From Nitrosomonas sp. (lineage in GTDB: Bacteria; Pseudomonadota; Gammaproteobacteria; Burkholderiales; Nitrosomonadaceae), in assembly GCA_016703745.1 (NCBI GenBank), contig JADJBK010000006.1, positions 2,442,178 to 2,506,177 of the forward strand: a stretch of 64,000 nt of DNA, written 5' to 3'. The notes beneath the pieces are model-generated. The model worked only from the letters and a program-made list of their open reading frames with translations. It did no database searches and had not been told where the DNA came from. The position numbers and the translations under genes were made by a program. Below are positions 1 to 9,622 of the stretch, one piece after another. Within the stretch, counting starts at the first letter, position 1, and every line of letters starts with the position of its first letter.

Positions 1-273
1 GGAGAAGATGCCCAGGCTGCCCATAAGAAAATGGAGACAGAGGGCGCGACCTGCATAGATTGTCATCAGAATCTGGTGCATGAAGAAGCGCCCATGACCG
101 ATCTGAACGCTAGTCTGGCTACTGGGAAAATGGTACTGAAACCAGAAGACGAAGAGGATGATGACGACGAAGACGAAGACGAAGACGAAGACGAAGACGA
201 TGAAAATGCTGAAGAAAGTGATACAGCAGTCGAGTCTTCTGATGAAGATGACTCCGAAGATGATGATGAGTAA
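1..273 (+). CDS. C-terminal end of a NapC/NirT-type multihaem cytochrome c (c_M552-like), cut by the window edge
   Basis: The reading frame is open from base 1, so the gene starts upstream of the window. The visible 90 residues begin with one c-type haem motif (CIDCH) followed by a short NLVHEEAP segment, as at the end of NapC/NirT tetrahaem quinol dehydrogenases. In ammonia oxidisers such a protein (cytochrome c_M552) is encoded beside hydroxylamine oxidoreductase and passes electrons to or from quinone at the membrane. The last 45 or so residues are almost entirely Asp and Glu, which is not typical of NapC proteins outside this group. Identification rests on one haem motif plus the tail, so the exact family member is uncertain. 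Confidence 0.68.
   Translation, partial: GEDAQAAHKKMETEGATCIDCHQNLVHEEAPMTDLNASLATGKMVLKPEDEEDDDDEDEDEDEDEDDENAEESDTAVESSDEDDSEDDDE
163..200 (+). repeat. GACGAA hexanucleotide tract coding for Asp-Glu repeats
   Basis: The hexamer GACGAA/GAAGAC is repeated about six times in frame and encodes alternating Asp and Glu in the cytochrome tail. As a tandem tract it could change length by slippage in 6-nt steps without breaking the frame. Confidence 0.8.
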
Positions 274-300
274 GGTTTGAAAGTTAACCTATAACTAAAT

Positions 301-365
301 AACGAGCTATAACCGGTTTTTCTACTCGGTATTTGTAGTTTAACTGGTGGATAGCTCGTTTTTGT
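301..365 (+). terminator. Long-loop stem followed by a T-run after the cytochrome gene
   Basis: AACGAGCTAT at 301-310 is the exact reverse complement of 351-360 and is followed directly by TTTTTG. The 40-nt loop is long but the position, just after the cytochrome stop codon and before miaB, fits a transcription terminator. Confidence 0.65.
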
Positions 366-436
366 TAGATGGTCTGTATTTAAGATAAGTCACCAATATC
401 ATATTGAATTAATGTTTTCCGCGTAAGTTATTTGCG

Positions 437-1765
437 ATGACAGCTAAACTTTATATTAAGACGTTCGGATGTCAGATGAACGAGTATGACTCTGCCAAAA
501 TGGCATCCCTGCTGCATGCTGAAAAAGGGATGGAAAGAACAGAAATTCCTGATGAGGCTGATTTGATTTTGTTTAATACCTGTTCAGTTCGGGAAAAAGC
601 GCAGGAAAAGGTTTTTCACGACTTGGGTCGCGTGAGACATCTTAAAAACAGTAATCCAAATTTGTTGATAGGTGTTGGTGGATGCGTTGCCAGCCAGGAA
701 GGTGCCGAGATCATCAAACGTGCCCCGTTTGTTGATTTGGTATTTGGACCCCAGACGTTGCATCGATTACCCGCCCTGATCGATGCTCGCCATGAAACAG
801 GGCGCCCACAAATTGATATCTCCTTTCCCGAAATAGAAAAATTCGATTATCTGCCATCCGCACGCACCGAAGGTGCTACTGCATTCGTATCTATTATGGA
901 AGGGTGTAGTAAATATTGTAGTTTTTGCGTGGTTCCCTACACAAGAGGAGAAGAAGTTTCCAGACCGCTTGATGATGTATTGACAGAAATTGCTGAATTA
1001 GCGATTCAAGGTGTCAAGGAAATTACGCTGCTAGGACAGAATGTCAATGCGTATACTGGAAAAACAGCAGAGAATACCGTAGCGGATTTTGCTTTGTTAC
1101 TCGATTATATTCAAGATATTCCAGGTATTGAACGCATCCGATTTACAACCTCACATCCGCGCGAATTTACCACGCGCTTGATCGATATCTATAAATCGTT
1201 GCCAAAATTGGTGAATCATGTACATCTTCCGGTGCAATCAGGTTCGGATCGAATTCTAGCTGCCATGAAGCGTGGATATACCGTTGTGGAATATAAGAAT
1301 ATTATTCATAAACTACGAGCCTTAAGACCGCAACTATCTGTTTCTTCAGATTTTATTGTTGGATTTCCAGGTGAAACTGATGCTGATTTTGCTGCAACTA
1401 TCAAGTTGATTGAAGAGGTTAACTTTGATGAATCTTATAGCTTTATATATAGCGCTCGTCCTGGAACACCGGCAGCAGATTTTATAGACGATACACCCCA
1501 TGAAGTTAAACTGAGTCGTCTACATCAGCTACAGGCAAAGATTCAGCAGCAAGCTGATGCCATCAGCCAGGGTATGATTGGGACTAATCAACGCGTATTG
1601 GTGGAAGGTATCTCAAAGAAAAATAATGGTGAATATTATGGGAAAACGGATAATAATAGAACGGTTAATTTTCCCGGAGATGTCAATTTAATAGGCTCCT
1701 TTGCCAATATTGAAATTACGCAAGCGTTAACCCATACATTACGCGGTATTTTGTGTGCTAAATAG
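437..1765 (+). CDS. miaB: tRNA-2-methylthio-N6-dimethylallyladenosine synthase MiaB
   Basis: MiaB is a radical-SAM enzyme that adds the methylthio group to i6A37 in tRNAs reading UNN codons. The 442-residue product has the expected order: an N-terminal UPF0004 domain with three [4Fe-4S] cysteines (C12, C49, C83), the radical-SAM CxxxCxxC motif (C157, C161, C164), and a C-terminal TRAM-like region. Length and all six cysteines match active MiaB. It leads a tight forward set with phoH, ybeY and corC, an order conserved in Betaproteobacteria and Gammaproteobacteria. The 8-nt gap to phoH suggests one transcript. Confidence 0.97.
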   Translation: MTAKLYIKTFGCQMNEYDSAKMASLLHAEKGMERTEIPDEADLILFNTCSVREKAQEKVFHDLGRVRHLKNSNPNLLIGVGGCVASQEGAEIIKRAPFVDLVFGPQTLHRLPALIDARHETGRPQIDISFPEIEKFDYLPSARTEGATAFVSIMEGCSKYCSFCVVPYTRGEEVSRPLDDVLTEIAELAIQGVKEITLLGQNVNAYTGKTAENTVADFALLLDYIQDIPGIERIRFTTSHPREFTTRLIDIYKSLPKLVNHVHLPVQSGSDRILAAMKRGYTVVEYKNIIHKLRALRPQLSVSSDFIVGFPGETDADFAATIKLIEEVNFDESYSFIYSARPGTPAADFIDDTPHEVKLSRLHQLQAKIQQQADAISQGMIGTNQRVLVEGISKKNNGEYYGKTDNNRTVNFPGDVNLIGSFANIEITQALTHTLRGILCAK

Positions 1766-1773
1766 TTAACTAA

Positions 1774-2766
1774 TTGAAATCTGAGCCTGTAGAGATATCT
1801 TTTTCACCTGCTGATAATCAGCGTCTCGCTAATCTTTGTGGCGTATTAGATGAAAATCTTAAGCAGATGGAGAACGCATTTGATGTGGAGATTTCCCATC
1901 GTGGGGAGCATTTCAGCCTGTATGGCGCTGTTGATCAAACGCGACTTGCGGTGAAGGCGCTGAAAAGCTTCTATAGTCAATCCGGGCAGCATATCAGTAT
2001 TGAGCAGATCCAACTAGGTCTGACTGAGATCAAGAATCATGCTTCTGAGAGCCAGGCGCAGCCAGAACTTCCATCTCAAATTCATTCAGCACTTTCCCCA
2101 TCACTTATTACTCGTCGTGGCAGCATTGCCGGCCGTACTTTACGTCAGACAGTTTATCTGCAGCAAATTCAGACGCATGATATTACTTTTGGTATAGGGC
2201 CAGCGGGAACGGGAAAAACCTATCTTGCCGTTGCAAGTGCGGTGGATGCACTGGAGCGAGAGACTGTTAGTCGAATTATCCTGGTGCGTCCAGCAGTAGA
2301 AGCGGGAGAGAATTTAGGGTTTCTGCCAGGCGATATGGTTCAGAAAGTTGACCCTTATTTGCGGCCGCTCTACGATGCTCTGTATGAGCTGATGGGATTC
2401 GATAAAACTGGAAAACAGTTTGAGCGAGGTGCGATTGAGATAGCTCCATTGGCTTTTATGCGCGGGCGAACACTTAACCGGTCTTTTATTATTTTGGATG
2501 AAGCGCAAAACACGACTCCCACTCAGATGAAAATGTTTCTAACCCGTATCGGTTTTGGCTCCAAAGCGGTGATTACGGGTGATACTACACAGATCGATTT
2601 ACCTAAAAATCAAAAAAGTGGTTTGATTGAAGCGGAACAAGTGCTAAATGATATTAGAGGCATCGCTTTCACGCGCTTTAAAACTGATGACGTGGTGCGT
2701 CATCCTTTGGTACAGCGGATTGTAGATGCTTACGAAAGGCATACCGCCGATCAACAGCCTCTTTGA
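1774..2766 (+). CDS. phoH: PhoH-family ATPase (YbeZ)
   Basis: This 330-residue PhoH-like P-loop NTPase is of the YbeZ type that accompanies YbeY and is linked to RNA metabolism. A KH-like N-terminal part (about 1-110) precedes the ATPase core with Walker A GPAGTGKT (142-149) and Walker B FIILDEAQ (238-245). The only start near miaB in this frame is TTG at 1774, eight bases after the miaB stop, which gives the usual family length. It is six bases from ybeY, so the two are almost certainly co-transcribed. ATP binding is clear from sequence; its physiological substrate is not. Confidence 0.95.
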   Translation: MKSEPVEISFSPADNQRLANLCGVLDENLKQMENAFDVEISHRGEHFSLYGAVDQTRLAVKALKSFYSQSGQHISIEQIQLGLTEIKNHASESQAQPELPSQIHSALSPSLITRRGSIAGRTLRQTVYLQQIQTHDITFGIGPAGTGKTYLAVASAVDALERETVSRIILVRPAVEAGENLGFLPGDMVQKVDPYLRPLYDALYELMGFDKTGKQFERGAIEIAPLAFMRGRTLNRSFIILDEAQNTTPTQMKMFLTRIGFGSKAVITGDTTQIDLPKNQKSGLIEAEQVLNDIRGIAFTRFKTDDVVRHPLVQRIVDAYERHTADQQPL

Positions 2767-2772
2767 TACTTT

Positions 2773-3219
2773 ATGGTGGCTAAAACAGAGTTAACCCTGG
2801 CAATACAATATGTGGTAGATAAATCTGGCTTACCTGATAAACAAATGTTTACTAAATGGGCGCAGGCCACGCTACGGAAACCGGCAGAGGTCACAATACG
2901 TCTGGTTGATCAGCAAGAGGGAGAGTCACTTAACCGCCAATTCCGTGGCAAGCACACAGCTACTAATATACTGACGTTTGTCTATGTTAACGACATATTT
3001 ATACATGGCGACATTGCACTATGTGTGCCGGTTATCCACGCTGAATCGATACAGCAACAAAAAAGTCTGGAATCACATTATGCCCACCTGACTGTCCACG
3101 GGCTGCTTCACTTGCAGGGTTTTGATCATTTAGATGATGTTGAGGCTGCAACAATGGAAGCACTCGAAATTGATATTTTGAGTAAACTTGGATTCTCTAA
3201 TCCCTACGATATCGTATAA
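2773..3219 (+). CDS. ybeY: Endoribonuclease / rRNA maturation factor YbeY
   Basis: YbeY is a zinc-dependent single-strand endoribonuclease needed for 16S rRNA 3' end maturation and 70S quality control. The protein is 148 residues, normal for the family. The metal-binding signature HGxxHLxGxDH is complete, with His109, His113 and His119 as predicted zinc ligands. It follows phoH by six bases, the standard pairing. About 100 bp separates it from corC, so a separate corC promoter is possible. Confidence 0.96.
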   Translation: MVAKTELTLAIQYVVDKSGLPDKQMFTKWAQATLRKPAEVTIRLVDQQEGESLNRQFRGKHTATNILTFVYVNDIFIHGDIALCVPVIHAESIQQQKSLESHYAHLTVHGLLHLQGFDHLDDVEAATMEALEIDILSKLGFSNPYDIV

Positions 3220-3319
3220 CTTATTATTTATTTTTATAAAACATAAGATACACCTACCTGTTTTTCTCTCTATTGGATATCCATGCCACCATTTAATCTT
3301 GTCACGTTAATATTTTTTC

Positions 3320-4195
3320 ATGAATGATTCTATGTCCAAGAGTAGTTGGTTTGAACGTGTCGGCACGTTGCTGTTGCGTAAACCTGAAGATCGTGAACAG
3401 CTGATTACTCTGCTCCATTCCGCTTATGAGCGTGATCTGCTTGATGCGGATGCATTGACTATGATCGAAGGTGTGCTCCACGTCTCAGAAATGCAAGTAC
3501 GCGATATCATGGTGCCTCGTTCGCAAATGGATACTATTGATATTGGTGATAAACCCGAGGAATTTATTCCGTTTGTGATTGAAGCTGCCCATTCTCGTTT
3601 TCCAGTGACAGATGGCAGTAAAGACCAGGTTGTCGGTATTTTGCTGGCTAAAGATTTGCTGCGCTACTACGCTGACGCAGGAGAATTCAATGTGCGTGAT
3701 ATGTTGCGACCTGTGGTGCACATACCCGAATCCAAACGATTGAATATTTTATTGAAGGATTTTCGTGGGAACCGAAACCATATGGCAATTGTGGTTGACG
3801 AATATGGTGGTATTGCTGGATTGGTGACAATTGAGGATGTTCTCGAACAGATCGTAGGCGAAATTGAGGATGAATATGATTTTGATGAGGCCGGCGATTA
3901 TATTGTTGCAGATACTAATGGGTATTACCGGGTGAAGGCAATTGCTGAGATTGTGAGTTTCAATGAAACCTTGGGCGCAGATTTTAGTGATAAAGAGTTT
4001 GATACGATTGGTGGTTATGTTATTCATCAATTTGGTCGATTACCCAAAAATGATGAGTCAATCGTGATTGATCAGTTCCAATTTACAGTTTTGAGGGCAG
4101 ATAGTCGTCGTTTACATTTATTGAAGGTTGAGAGAATAGACGCAGATCCAGATATGAAAACAGATGAGGCTGAATCTAATACATTGAATCAATAA
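3320..4195 (+). CDS. corC: CorC/HlyC-family CBS-pair protein
   Basis: The 291-residue protein has an N-terminal segment with the conserved VSEMQVRDIMVPRSQM stretch, two CBS domains (roughly 65-200) and the C-terminal CorC_HlyC domain (about 210-285) beginning near the YRVKAIAEI segment. Family members are implicated in magnesium/cobalt resistance, and CBS pairs usually bind adenine nucleotides. It lacks the transmembrane DUF21 part of longer relatives, as expected for CorC. In many related genomes lnt follows directly; here lnt lies at 9623-11152 on the other strand. Confidence 0.93.
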   Translation: MNDSMSKSSWFERVGTLLLRKPEDREQLITLLHSAYERDLLDADALTMIEGVLHVSEMQVRDIMVPRSQMDTIDIGDKPEEFIPFVIEAAHSRFPVTDGSKDQVVGILLAKDLLRYYADAGEFNVRDMLRPVVHIPESKRLNILLKDFRGNRNHMAIVVDEYGGIAGLVTIEDVLEQIVGEIEDEYDFDEAGDYIVADTNGYYRVKAIAEIVSFNETLGADFSDKEFDTIGGYVIHQFGRLPKNDESIVIDQFQFTVLRADSRRLHLLKVERIDADPDMKTDEAESNTLNQ

Positions 4196-4605
4196 CTTAG
4201 TTTATTTATGCGGTATCAGATACCGTAGCCGGACATGTTTATCAAATAACGCCCTTCGAATACTTGAGATCAACCATTCAGAAATTGGATAATGTTTCCT
4301 TCCAAGACCGGTCATCATAATTATCGCCAAAGCGGCCAAGATAATTGACGCGAGACATGATTGTGAACAATCAGCGGTGACTGCTGGGCGGGAAAAACCG
4401 TCTTCTTCGGAAATATTTCCTAAAAATCATAAATGGGCGTGTTGCTGGCGATATCGCTCGGCTATGTTTTACTCAGGGTGATCAGGAATCAGGCGGATTG
4501 AGGGTGAAAATGGGGTTTTCGGGCAGACACTAGTTAAAGTTTCGAGGTGGCAGACATACCATTTTGCTTCTGCAGGAATGGTATGTCTTAATAGTAAAAT
4601 AGTGA
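4196..4605. other. Intergenic stretch between convergent corC and the P460-like gene
   Basis: About 410 bases with no convincing gene. It holds a short palindrome at 4211-4225 and a perfect 12-bp inverted repeat at 4552-4588, listed separately. The small reading frames here have no recognisable domain or ribosome binding site. Confidence 0.7.
4552..4588 (-). terminator. 12-bp perfect stem-loop after the P460-like gene
   Basis: AGACATACCATT (4552-4563) pairs exactly with 4577-4588 across a 13-nt loop. It lies about 20 bases beyond the stop codon of the reverse-strand cytochrome gene. There is no clear T-run on that strand, so it may be a weak or factor-assisted terminator or an mRNA 3' stabiliser. 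Confidence 0.5.
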
Positions 4606-5130
4606 TTAATGTCCGGTGGCGAAGTCTATCAATTTCTGAAAACTGAATAAATAGTCCTGCTGTTGTAGTGGAGTGTGACACTGTACGCAGTTCAGGTCAT
4701 TTACTTTTATCGTGCCATCTGGATTGTAGACGGCGAAACCCCAGTCTCCTGTACGATCAGAGGTCTGATAAGCGCTATCCCAGTTATTTCTTTTTTCCAT
4801 GACGGCTACAGCTGCGAGCTTGTCGATTTCGAAAAGACCGTCCTGCCCGGATATTATCTTGTCGCTGATATCCTTTTTAGGTTCATAGATTTCCATGATG
4901 ACGATCGAACCCGGAGCTGCTTCTTCGCCTTTCTTATAGCTCTCCACAGCGATCTGGTTGGCGTAGAATTTTGCTACCTGAGTTTGATTGGCACGGTTGG
5001 CGACACTATATTGAGAAAAAATCTGCTCATAGCCCTCCGGCAGTTTGACGAAATCCGGGTTTCCGCCACCATTGGCATGGAATGGCAGCAACAAAGTCAT
5101 CAGGGTAATAGTCCATATTCTTGATTTCAT
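4606..5130 (-). CDS. Cytochrome P460-like monohaem c-type protein
   Basis: The 174-residue product has a signal peptide (about 1-20) and a single haem c motif, CVQCH (Cys148, Cys151, His152), near the C-terminus. A GDWGFAVYNPDG segment precedes the haem site. That layout matches the cytochrome P460 / cytochrome c'-beta family: a periplasmic beta-rich fold with one C-terminal haem. Classical P460 of Nitrosomonas oxidises hydroxylamine and has a lysine-haem cross-link; the cross-linking lysine cannot be assigned here without an alignment. The protein is shorter than classical P460 and may belong to the c'-beta or an unstudied branch. It stands alone, convergent with corC. Confidence 0.72.
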   Translation of the reverse strand: MKSRIWTITLMTLLLPFHANGGGNPDFVKLPEGYEQIFSQYSVANRANQTQVAKFYANQIAVESYKKGEEAAPGSIVIMEIYEPKKDISDKIISGQDGLFEIDKLAAVAVMEKRNNWDSAYQTSDRTGDWGFAVYNPDGTIKVNDLNCVQCHTPLQQQDYLFSFQKLIDFATGH

Positions 5131-5160
5131 TTACGCTTCTCCTCATTATTGAATTGATGA

Positions 5161-5204
5161 TCAAAAACGGTCGGGAGTAGCGGATGGGCAACTCTCGCCG
5201 TTTT
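5161..5204 (-). terminator. Rho-independent terminator of the glyQ-glyS-gmhB-plsC operon
   Basis: AAAACGG (5164-5170) pairs with CCGTTTT (5198-5204), and inside it CGGGAGT (5172-5178) pairs with ACTCTCG (5191-5197) through one G-U pair. Read on the reverse strand the stem ends in TTTTTGATCA, a good U-tract, 50 bases after the plsC stop. Confidence 0.75.
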
Positions 5205-5253
5205 CGATTTCATTATAGACATACAGACTGAAACTCGAAAGCAGCCATTTTGA

Positions 5254-6009
5254 TTAATTGCTATTTCTGCTCTCAGCGTTGCTGATACGTGTGGTTTCTG
5301 ATTCGATCCATACTTCCATTTTCTGAATCAGTTGGGTGGGTTCCATACCAGCCGGGTTGATGGGCTCACCGATACTGACCGTGATCGTGCCAGGGTATTT
5401 GATGAAGGAGTTTTTCCCCCAGAATTCACCCGCATTATGCGCAACGGGGACAATCAGCGCATTGGCATGTACCGCAAGCCAGGCACCGCCGATGCGGTAT
5501 TTCCCCTTGCTTCCAGGAGGAACCCGCGTGCCTTCTGGAAAGACTACAATCCAGAAATTCTGTTTCAATCGTTCCTTACCTTGCTCGACAATCTGCTCCA
5601 GTGCGGCTTTACCCGCGCTGCGGTCGATGGCAATCGGGTTAGTCATTGCCAGCCCCCAGCCAAAGAAAGGAATGCGCAGTAATTCCTTTTTGAGTACCCA
5701 GACTTGCGGTGGGAAGATCTGCTGTAAGGCGAGTGTTTCCCAGGCAGATTGATGTTTGGATAGAATGATGCCGGGTTGTCCGGGTATGTTCTCCCGACCA
5801 ATAACGCGATAGTGCAGACCGCAGATATGCCATAACAGGAGCAGCATCAGCCGGGTCCAGCCGTAGGTGACGCGATAGCGCTGATGGGGAGAAAGCGGAT
5901 AACAGGCGAGCGTAACCAGTGCATACGGTGGCGTGATAATCGCCTGCAGCAACAGGTAAACCAGCGAGCGGGCACCCGCAAGCCACTTCTTTCTATGCGC
6001 CAATGCCAA
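5254..6009 (-). CDS. plsC: 1-acyl-sn-glycerol-3-phosphate acyltransferase (PlsC family)
   Basis: PlsC-type enzymes acylate lysophosphatidic acid at the inner membrane to make phosphatidic acid. The 251-residue protein has a hydrophobic N-terminal region (about 10-65), the acyltransferase block I in the variant form KHQSAWE, and block III FPEGTR, both in the expected order. Block I normally reads NHxxxxD; KHQSxxE is the form seen in a common betaproteobacterial subgroup. The start overlaps the end of gmhB by 17 bases, so the two are translationally linked. Confidence 0.92.
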   Translation of the reverse strand: MALAHRKKWLAGARSLVYLLLQAIITPPYALVTLACYPLSPHQRYRVTYGWTRLMLLLLWHICGLHYRVIGRENIPGQPGIILSKHQSAWETLALQQIFPPQVWVLKKELLRIPFFGWGLAMTNPIAIDRSAGKAALEQIVEQGKERLKQNFWIVVFPEGTRVPPGSKGKYRIGGAWLAVHANALIVPVAHNAGEFWGKNSFIKYPGTITVSIGEPINPAGMEPTQLIQKMEVWIESETTRISNAESRNSN

Positions 6010-6532
6010 GACTATCCACCACTGCAGCCAGATTCAGAAAAATTTGCGTGCCTTCAGGCAATTCTCCGGTTTTGTAAGTATTTTCGCCATGTCCGGTCAG
6101 TACCAGCACCGGTATGGCTCCCGCTTTGGCAGCCGCCTGCAGGTCGCGAGGTGAATCACCCACAGCCAGTATACGATCGAGCCCGATACCATAGCGTTGA
6201 CTAATTTCCTCGAACATGCCGATACCGGGTTTGCGACAGGCGCATTGGTCGCTCTCAGCATGAGGGCAGAAAAATAGCGAATCAATTCTTCCACCTGCCT
6301 GCTGCACCATGCGAAACATCTTGTCGTTAATCGCGTTTAACGTGCTCATGTCGTGTAATCCACGACCGATTGTTGCGCAATTCATCGCAATGACTACCCG
6401 GTAACCGGCGTGTGTCAAACGTGCAATTGCCCGCAGGCTTTCCGGAATCGGTAGCCATTCGTCGGGTGATTTAATATAGGTATCACGTACCTGACTGATG
6501 ACGCCATTCTGGTCGAGAATGATCAGTTTCAT
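5993..6532 (-). CDS. gmhB: GmhB-like HAD phosphatase homologue with altered catalytic motifs
   Basis: By length (179 residues), zinc-loop pattern (CPHA...CACRKP) and position beside plsC, this is the D-glycero-beta-D-manno-heptose-1,7-bisphosphate phosphatase family of LPS core synthesis. The start chosen (MKLIIL) follows the glyS stop by 7 bases; a longer start at 6559 overlaps glyS. HAD motif I reads D7-Q8-N9-G instead of DxDG, so the general acid/base Asp is Asn. Motif II reads AMNCATIGRG where active enzymes have ATNQSGIARG-like sequence, so its Thr is Met. The later Lys and GDxxxD motifs remain. Activity is doubtful; fold and ancestry are clear. Confidence 0.82.
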   Translation of the reverse strand: MKLIILDQNGVISQVRDTYIKSPDEWLPIPESLRAIARLTHAGYRVVIAMNCATIGRGLHDMSTLNAINDKMFRMVQQAGGRIDSLFFCPHAESDQCACRKPGIGMFEEISQRYGIGLDRILAVGDSPRDLQAAAKAGAIPVLVLTGHGENTYKTGELPEGTQIFLNLAAVVDSLGIGA

Positions 6533-6539
6533 GGCAAAT

Positions 6540-8663
6540 TTACCCTGCAAGACAGGCAATATCCGCTACCCGGTTCATTGCAGTTTGTAATTTTTCCAGT
6601 AGGGCAATGCGTGATTGCCGTAACAGCGGGTCTTCGCAGTTGACCAATACCTGATCAAAGAAATGGTCTACCGGATCCTTCAACGCCGCTAATTTTTGCA
6701 ATGCACTGAAATAATCTCCGTTGGCAAAACCATTATCAACATCTTTTTCAATCGTGGAGAGAACCTGATAGAGGGTGATTTCTGCTGGTTCCTGTAGATT
6801 GTCCTGCTGCAGCGGCATGATTGGATCAGTTGATTTTTTGAGAATATTGCCAACACGCTTGTTTGCCGATGCCAGACTGGCCGCTTCCGGTAATGTTGTA
6901 AAAGCCCGCACGGCCGCGAGACGCTTGGGAATATCATCCAGACGCTGTGGCTGCAGGCTGAGTACGGCTTCGATTTCCTGCGGTCGATAACCTTGTTCAC
7001 GTAGATTATAAGCAAGCCGGTCAAAAAGGAATTCCTTCAGTTGCGCAGTGAGCTGTGCTGAAACTGGCCGCGCCTGGCTAGTGCTCGGATCGCCAAGAAT
7101 ATCCATCGCTGTTGAGAGCAATGCATCGAGCTGCAGCGGCAGGTTTTTTTCAATCAAGATTCGGATGATACCAAGAGCATGTCTGCGCAACGCATAAGGA
7201 TCCTTATCCCCACTTGGGGCAAGTCCGATGCTGAACATGCTGACCAGGGTTTCCAGTTTATCAGCAAGCGCCACGCATACTCCAACCGGGTTTCGTGGCA
7301 GTTGGTCTCCGGAAAACCGGGGTTTGTAATGATCCTCGATGGCAAAGGCGATGGTATCGGTAATGCCTTCGTATTGGGCGTAGTAACGTCCCATAATTCC
7401 CTGCAGCTCAGGAAACTCGCCTACCATGTCCGTCAACAGATCCACCTTTGCAAGACTGGCAGCCTGTTTTGCCTGTTTTGCCAGCTCATCGCCACCCAGT
7501 TGATTGGCGAATGCCTGCGCGAGTTGACACAGATAGGCAATGCGCTCTCCTTGTGAACCTAGCTGATGGTGGTAAACAACCTTGTCAAGGCCGGGCAGAC
7601 GCGAGGCTAGAGTAGTTTTTCGATCCTTCTCAAAGAAAAACTGTGCATCCGCAAGTCTTGAGCGGACGACGCGCTCGTTGCCGGTGATTATCGCGGTTGC
7701 ATCAGTTGGTGTGATATTGGCAGCGATCAGGAAGCGATTGGCGAGCTGACCAGCGGTATCCATCAGTGGGAAGTATTTCTGATTGGCCTTCATCGTCAGA
7801 ATCAGACATTCTGCAGGTATCTGCAGGAATTTTTCCGGAAATGTTCCGGTGAGGATATTGGGGCGCTCGACCAGTGCAGTCACTTCATCAAGCAAAGCAT
7901 CATCCTCGATTACGGTCAAACCAAGGCTGTTAGCGGTGTCTCGTAATCCGTTCCAGATGAGTTCGCGACGTCGGTCGAAATGAGGGATTACCGCACCATC
8001 GGTTTGCAGGCGTGCTTCATAATGATCTGCATCATCGATCACAAGTTGATCGGCTTTGGACTCGAAGCGGTGCCCCTGTGTCACATTGTTTGCAACCAGT
8101 CCAAACGCCCGAATTGGAACGACTACATTCCCATGCAACGCCAGCAATTTATGTACAGGCCGCACGAAATTCACATTCTGCCAGCCATCAGCCAATTGAT
8201 AGGCCATTACCTTGGGAATCGGCAGTTGCTGTATGACCTCATCAAGGGCAATTTGCAAGCCTTCAGTCAGAAATTTTCCGGGCTGGATGCGATCCAGAAA
8301 CAATACCTCGGATTTTGCTTCGCACACCTTCCTGAGTTGTGATACATCTGTCTCCTCCGCACCAAGCGCCGCCAGTTTCTTCAGCAGGGCAGGCGTTGCC
8401 TGACCCTGTACATCCAGGCCAACCTGAATTGGCATCAGTTTTTGCGAGATAAGTTGTTCGGGGGCTTGCGTCAGTATTGCTGTCATGTGGACAGCCAGTC
8501 GCCTGGGTGTGGCGAATATTGTCGTATGGGATGATTCCGTTACGAGATTCTGCCCACGCAGACTTTTTTCGATGCCTGCTGCAAATGCTGCAGCGAGTTT
8601 TTTGAGTGCCTTGGGCGGCAGTTCTTCCGTTAGCAGTTCGATCAGTAGATTGGGAGAATTCAT
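6540..8663 (-). CDS. glyS: Glycyl-tRNA synthetase beta subunit
   Basis: GlyS is the tRNA-binding subunit of the alpha2beta2 bacterial glycyl-tRNA synthetase. The 707-residue protein starts with the diagnostic [15 protein letters not shown] segment and is full length for the family, ending in an anticodon-binding (DALR-like) region. Its start overlaps the glyQ stop by 4 bases (ATGA), typical of coupled translation and of subunits made in equal amounts. Confidence 0.97.
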   Translation of the reverse strand: MNSPNLLIELLTEELPPKALKKLAAAFAAGIEKSLRGQNLVTESSHTTIFATPRRLAVHMTAILTQAPEQLISQKLMPIQVGLDVQGQATPALLKKLAALGAEETDVSQLRKVCEAKSEVLFLDRIQPGKFLTEGLQIALDEVIQQLPIPKVMAYQLADGWQNVNFVRPVHKLLALHGNVVVPIRAFGLVANNVTQGHRFESKADQLVIDDADHYEARLQTDGAVIPHFDRRRELIWNGLRDTANSLGLTVIEDDALLDEVTALVERPNILTGTFPEKFLQIPAECLILTMKANQKYFPLMDTAGQLANRFLIAANITPTDATAIITGNERVVRSRLADAQFFFEKDRKTTLASRLPGLDKVVYHHQLGSQGERIAYLCQLAQAFANQLGGDELAKQAKQAASLAKVDLLTDMVGEFPELQGIMGRYYAQYEGITDTIAFAIEDHYKPRFSGDQLPRNPVGVCVALADKLETLVSMFSIGLAPSGDKDPYALRRHALGIIRILIEKNLPLQLDALLSTAMDILGDPSTSQARPVSAQLTAQLKEFLFDRLAYNLREQGYRPQEIEAVLSLQPQRLDDIPKRLAAVRAFTTLPEAASLASANKRVGNILKKSTDPIMPLQQDNLQEPAEITLYQVLSTIEKDVDNGFANGDYFSALQKLAALKDPVDHFFDQVLVNCEDPLLRQSRIALLEKLQTAMNRVADIACLAG

Positions 8664-9589
8664 GCGGACGCGGTATGTAATTGCTCAAGCAGTTCTTCTA
8701 CCCATTCCCTGGGTGCCAGTGGAAAGGGGGGGTGCAGACGTGCGCGACTGTCGTGATAGGCATTCGCAACACGTCGCGCCAGGTTGCGAATGCGCGTGAT
8801 ATAAGCGGCACGTTCAGTTACCGATATGACGTTGCGTGCATCGAGCAGATTGAATGTATGTGCTGCTTTTAACAATTGCTCATAGGCGGGTAATGCGAGT
8901 TGTACATCCATCAGGTGGTTGCATTGCATTTCATACTCGCCAAAGGCAAGCAATAGAAAACGGATATCACTGTATTCAAAGTTATAGGTGGATTGTTCCA
9001 CTTCATTCTGGTGATAGACATCGCGATAACTGAGTCCTTTGGTCCAGGTAAGATCAAATACATTTTCTACGCCCTGCAAATACATGGCCAGGCGCTCCAA
9101 TCCATAGGTGATTTCACCGGTGATTGGCCGGCAGTTTAGCCCGCCTACTTGTTGAAAATAAGTGAATTGCGTTACCTCCATGCCATTTAGCCATACCTCC
9201 CAGCCTAACCCCCAGGCACCCAGTGTGGGATTTTCCCAATCATCCTCTACCAGACGCACATCGTTCTGCTGCAGATCCAGCCCCAATGTTTTTAGAGAGC
9301 AGAAATATAGATCCAGAATATCGCGTGGCGCAGGTTTGAGAACGACTTGGAACTGATAATAATGCTGTAACCGGTTAGGATTGTCGCCATAACGCCCATC
9401 TTTAGGACGACGTGAGGGCTGCACATAAGCCGCCTTCCATGGTTCAGGGCCGATGGCCCGTAGAAATGTGGCGGTATGGCTTGTACCTGCACCGACTTCC
9501 ATATCGTAGGGTTGTAGAAGGGCACATCCCTGCTGTCCCCAGTATTGCTGCAGTGTCAGGATGATTTCCTGAAAAGTAGGTGCAGTCAT
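8660..9589 (-). CDS. glyQ: Glycyl-tRNA synthetase alpha subunit
   Basis: GlyQ is the class II catalytic subunit that activates glycine and charges tRNA-Gly with GlyS. The product is 309 residues and begins with the family-typical [17 protein letters not shown]. The [14 protein letters not shown] motif and the [11 protein letters not shown] motif of the class II core are both present. It sits upstream of glyS in the usual glyQS order and 33 bases after lnt, so an lnt-glyQ-glyS-gmhB-plsC transcript is plausible. Confidence 0.97.
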   Translation of the reverse strand: MTAPTFQEIILTLQQYWGQQGCALLQPYDMEVGAGTSHTATFLRAIGPEPWKAAYVQPSRRPKDGRYGDNPNRLQHYYQFQVVLKPAPRDILDLYFCSLKTLGLDLQQNDVRLVEDDWENPTLGAWGLGWEVWLNGMEVTQFTYFQQVGGLNCRPITGEITYGLERLAMYLQGVENVFDLTWTKGLSYRDVYHQNEVEQSTYNFEYSDIRFLLLAFGEYEMQCNHLMDVQLALPAYEQLLKAAHTFNLLDARNVISVTERAAYITRIRNLARRVANAYHDSRARLHPPFPLAPREWVEELLEQLHTASA

Positions 9590-9622
9590 GCTCTTACCTG
9601 TATGGTTTAAAACACGACGATT

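Noticed and set aside
31..273. Complete small acidic protein starting at 31
   Set aside because: The frame is open to base 1 and holds a haem motif directly after the supposed start, so it is the end of a larger cytochrome.
4469..4681. Reverse-strand 70-residue frame overlapping the P460-like gene end
   Set aside because: It overlaps the well-supported cytochrome gene on the same strand and spans its stem-loop.
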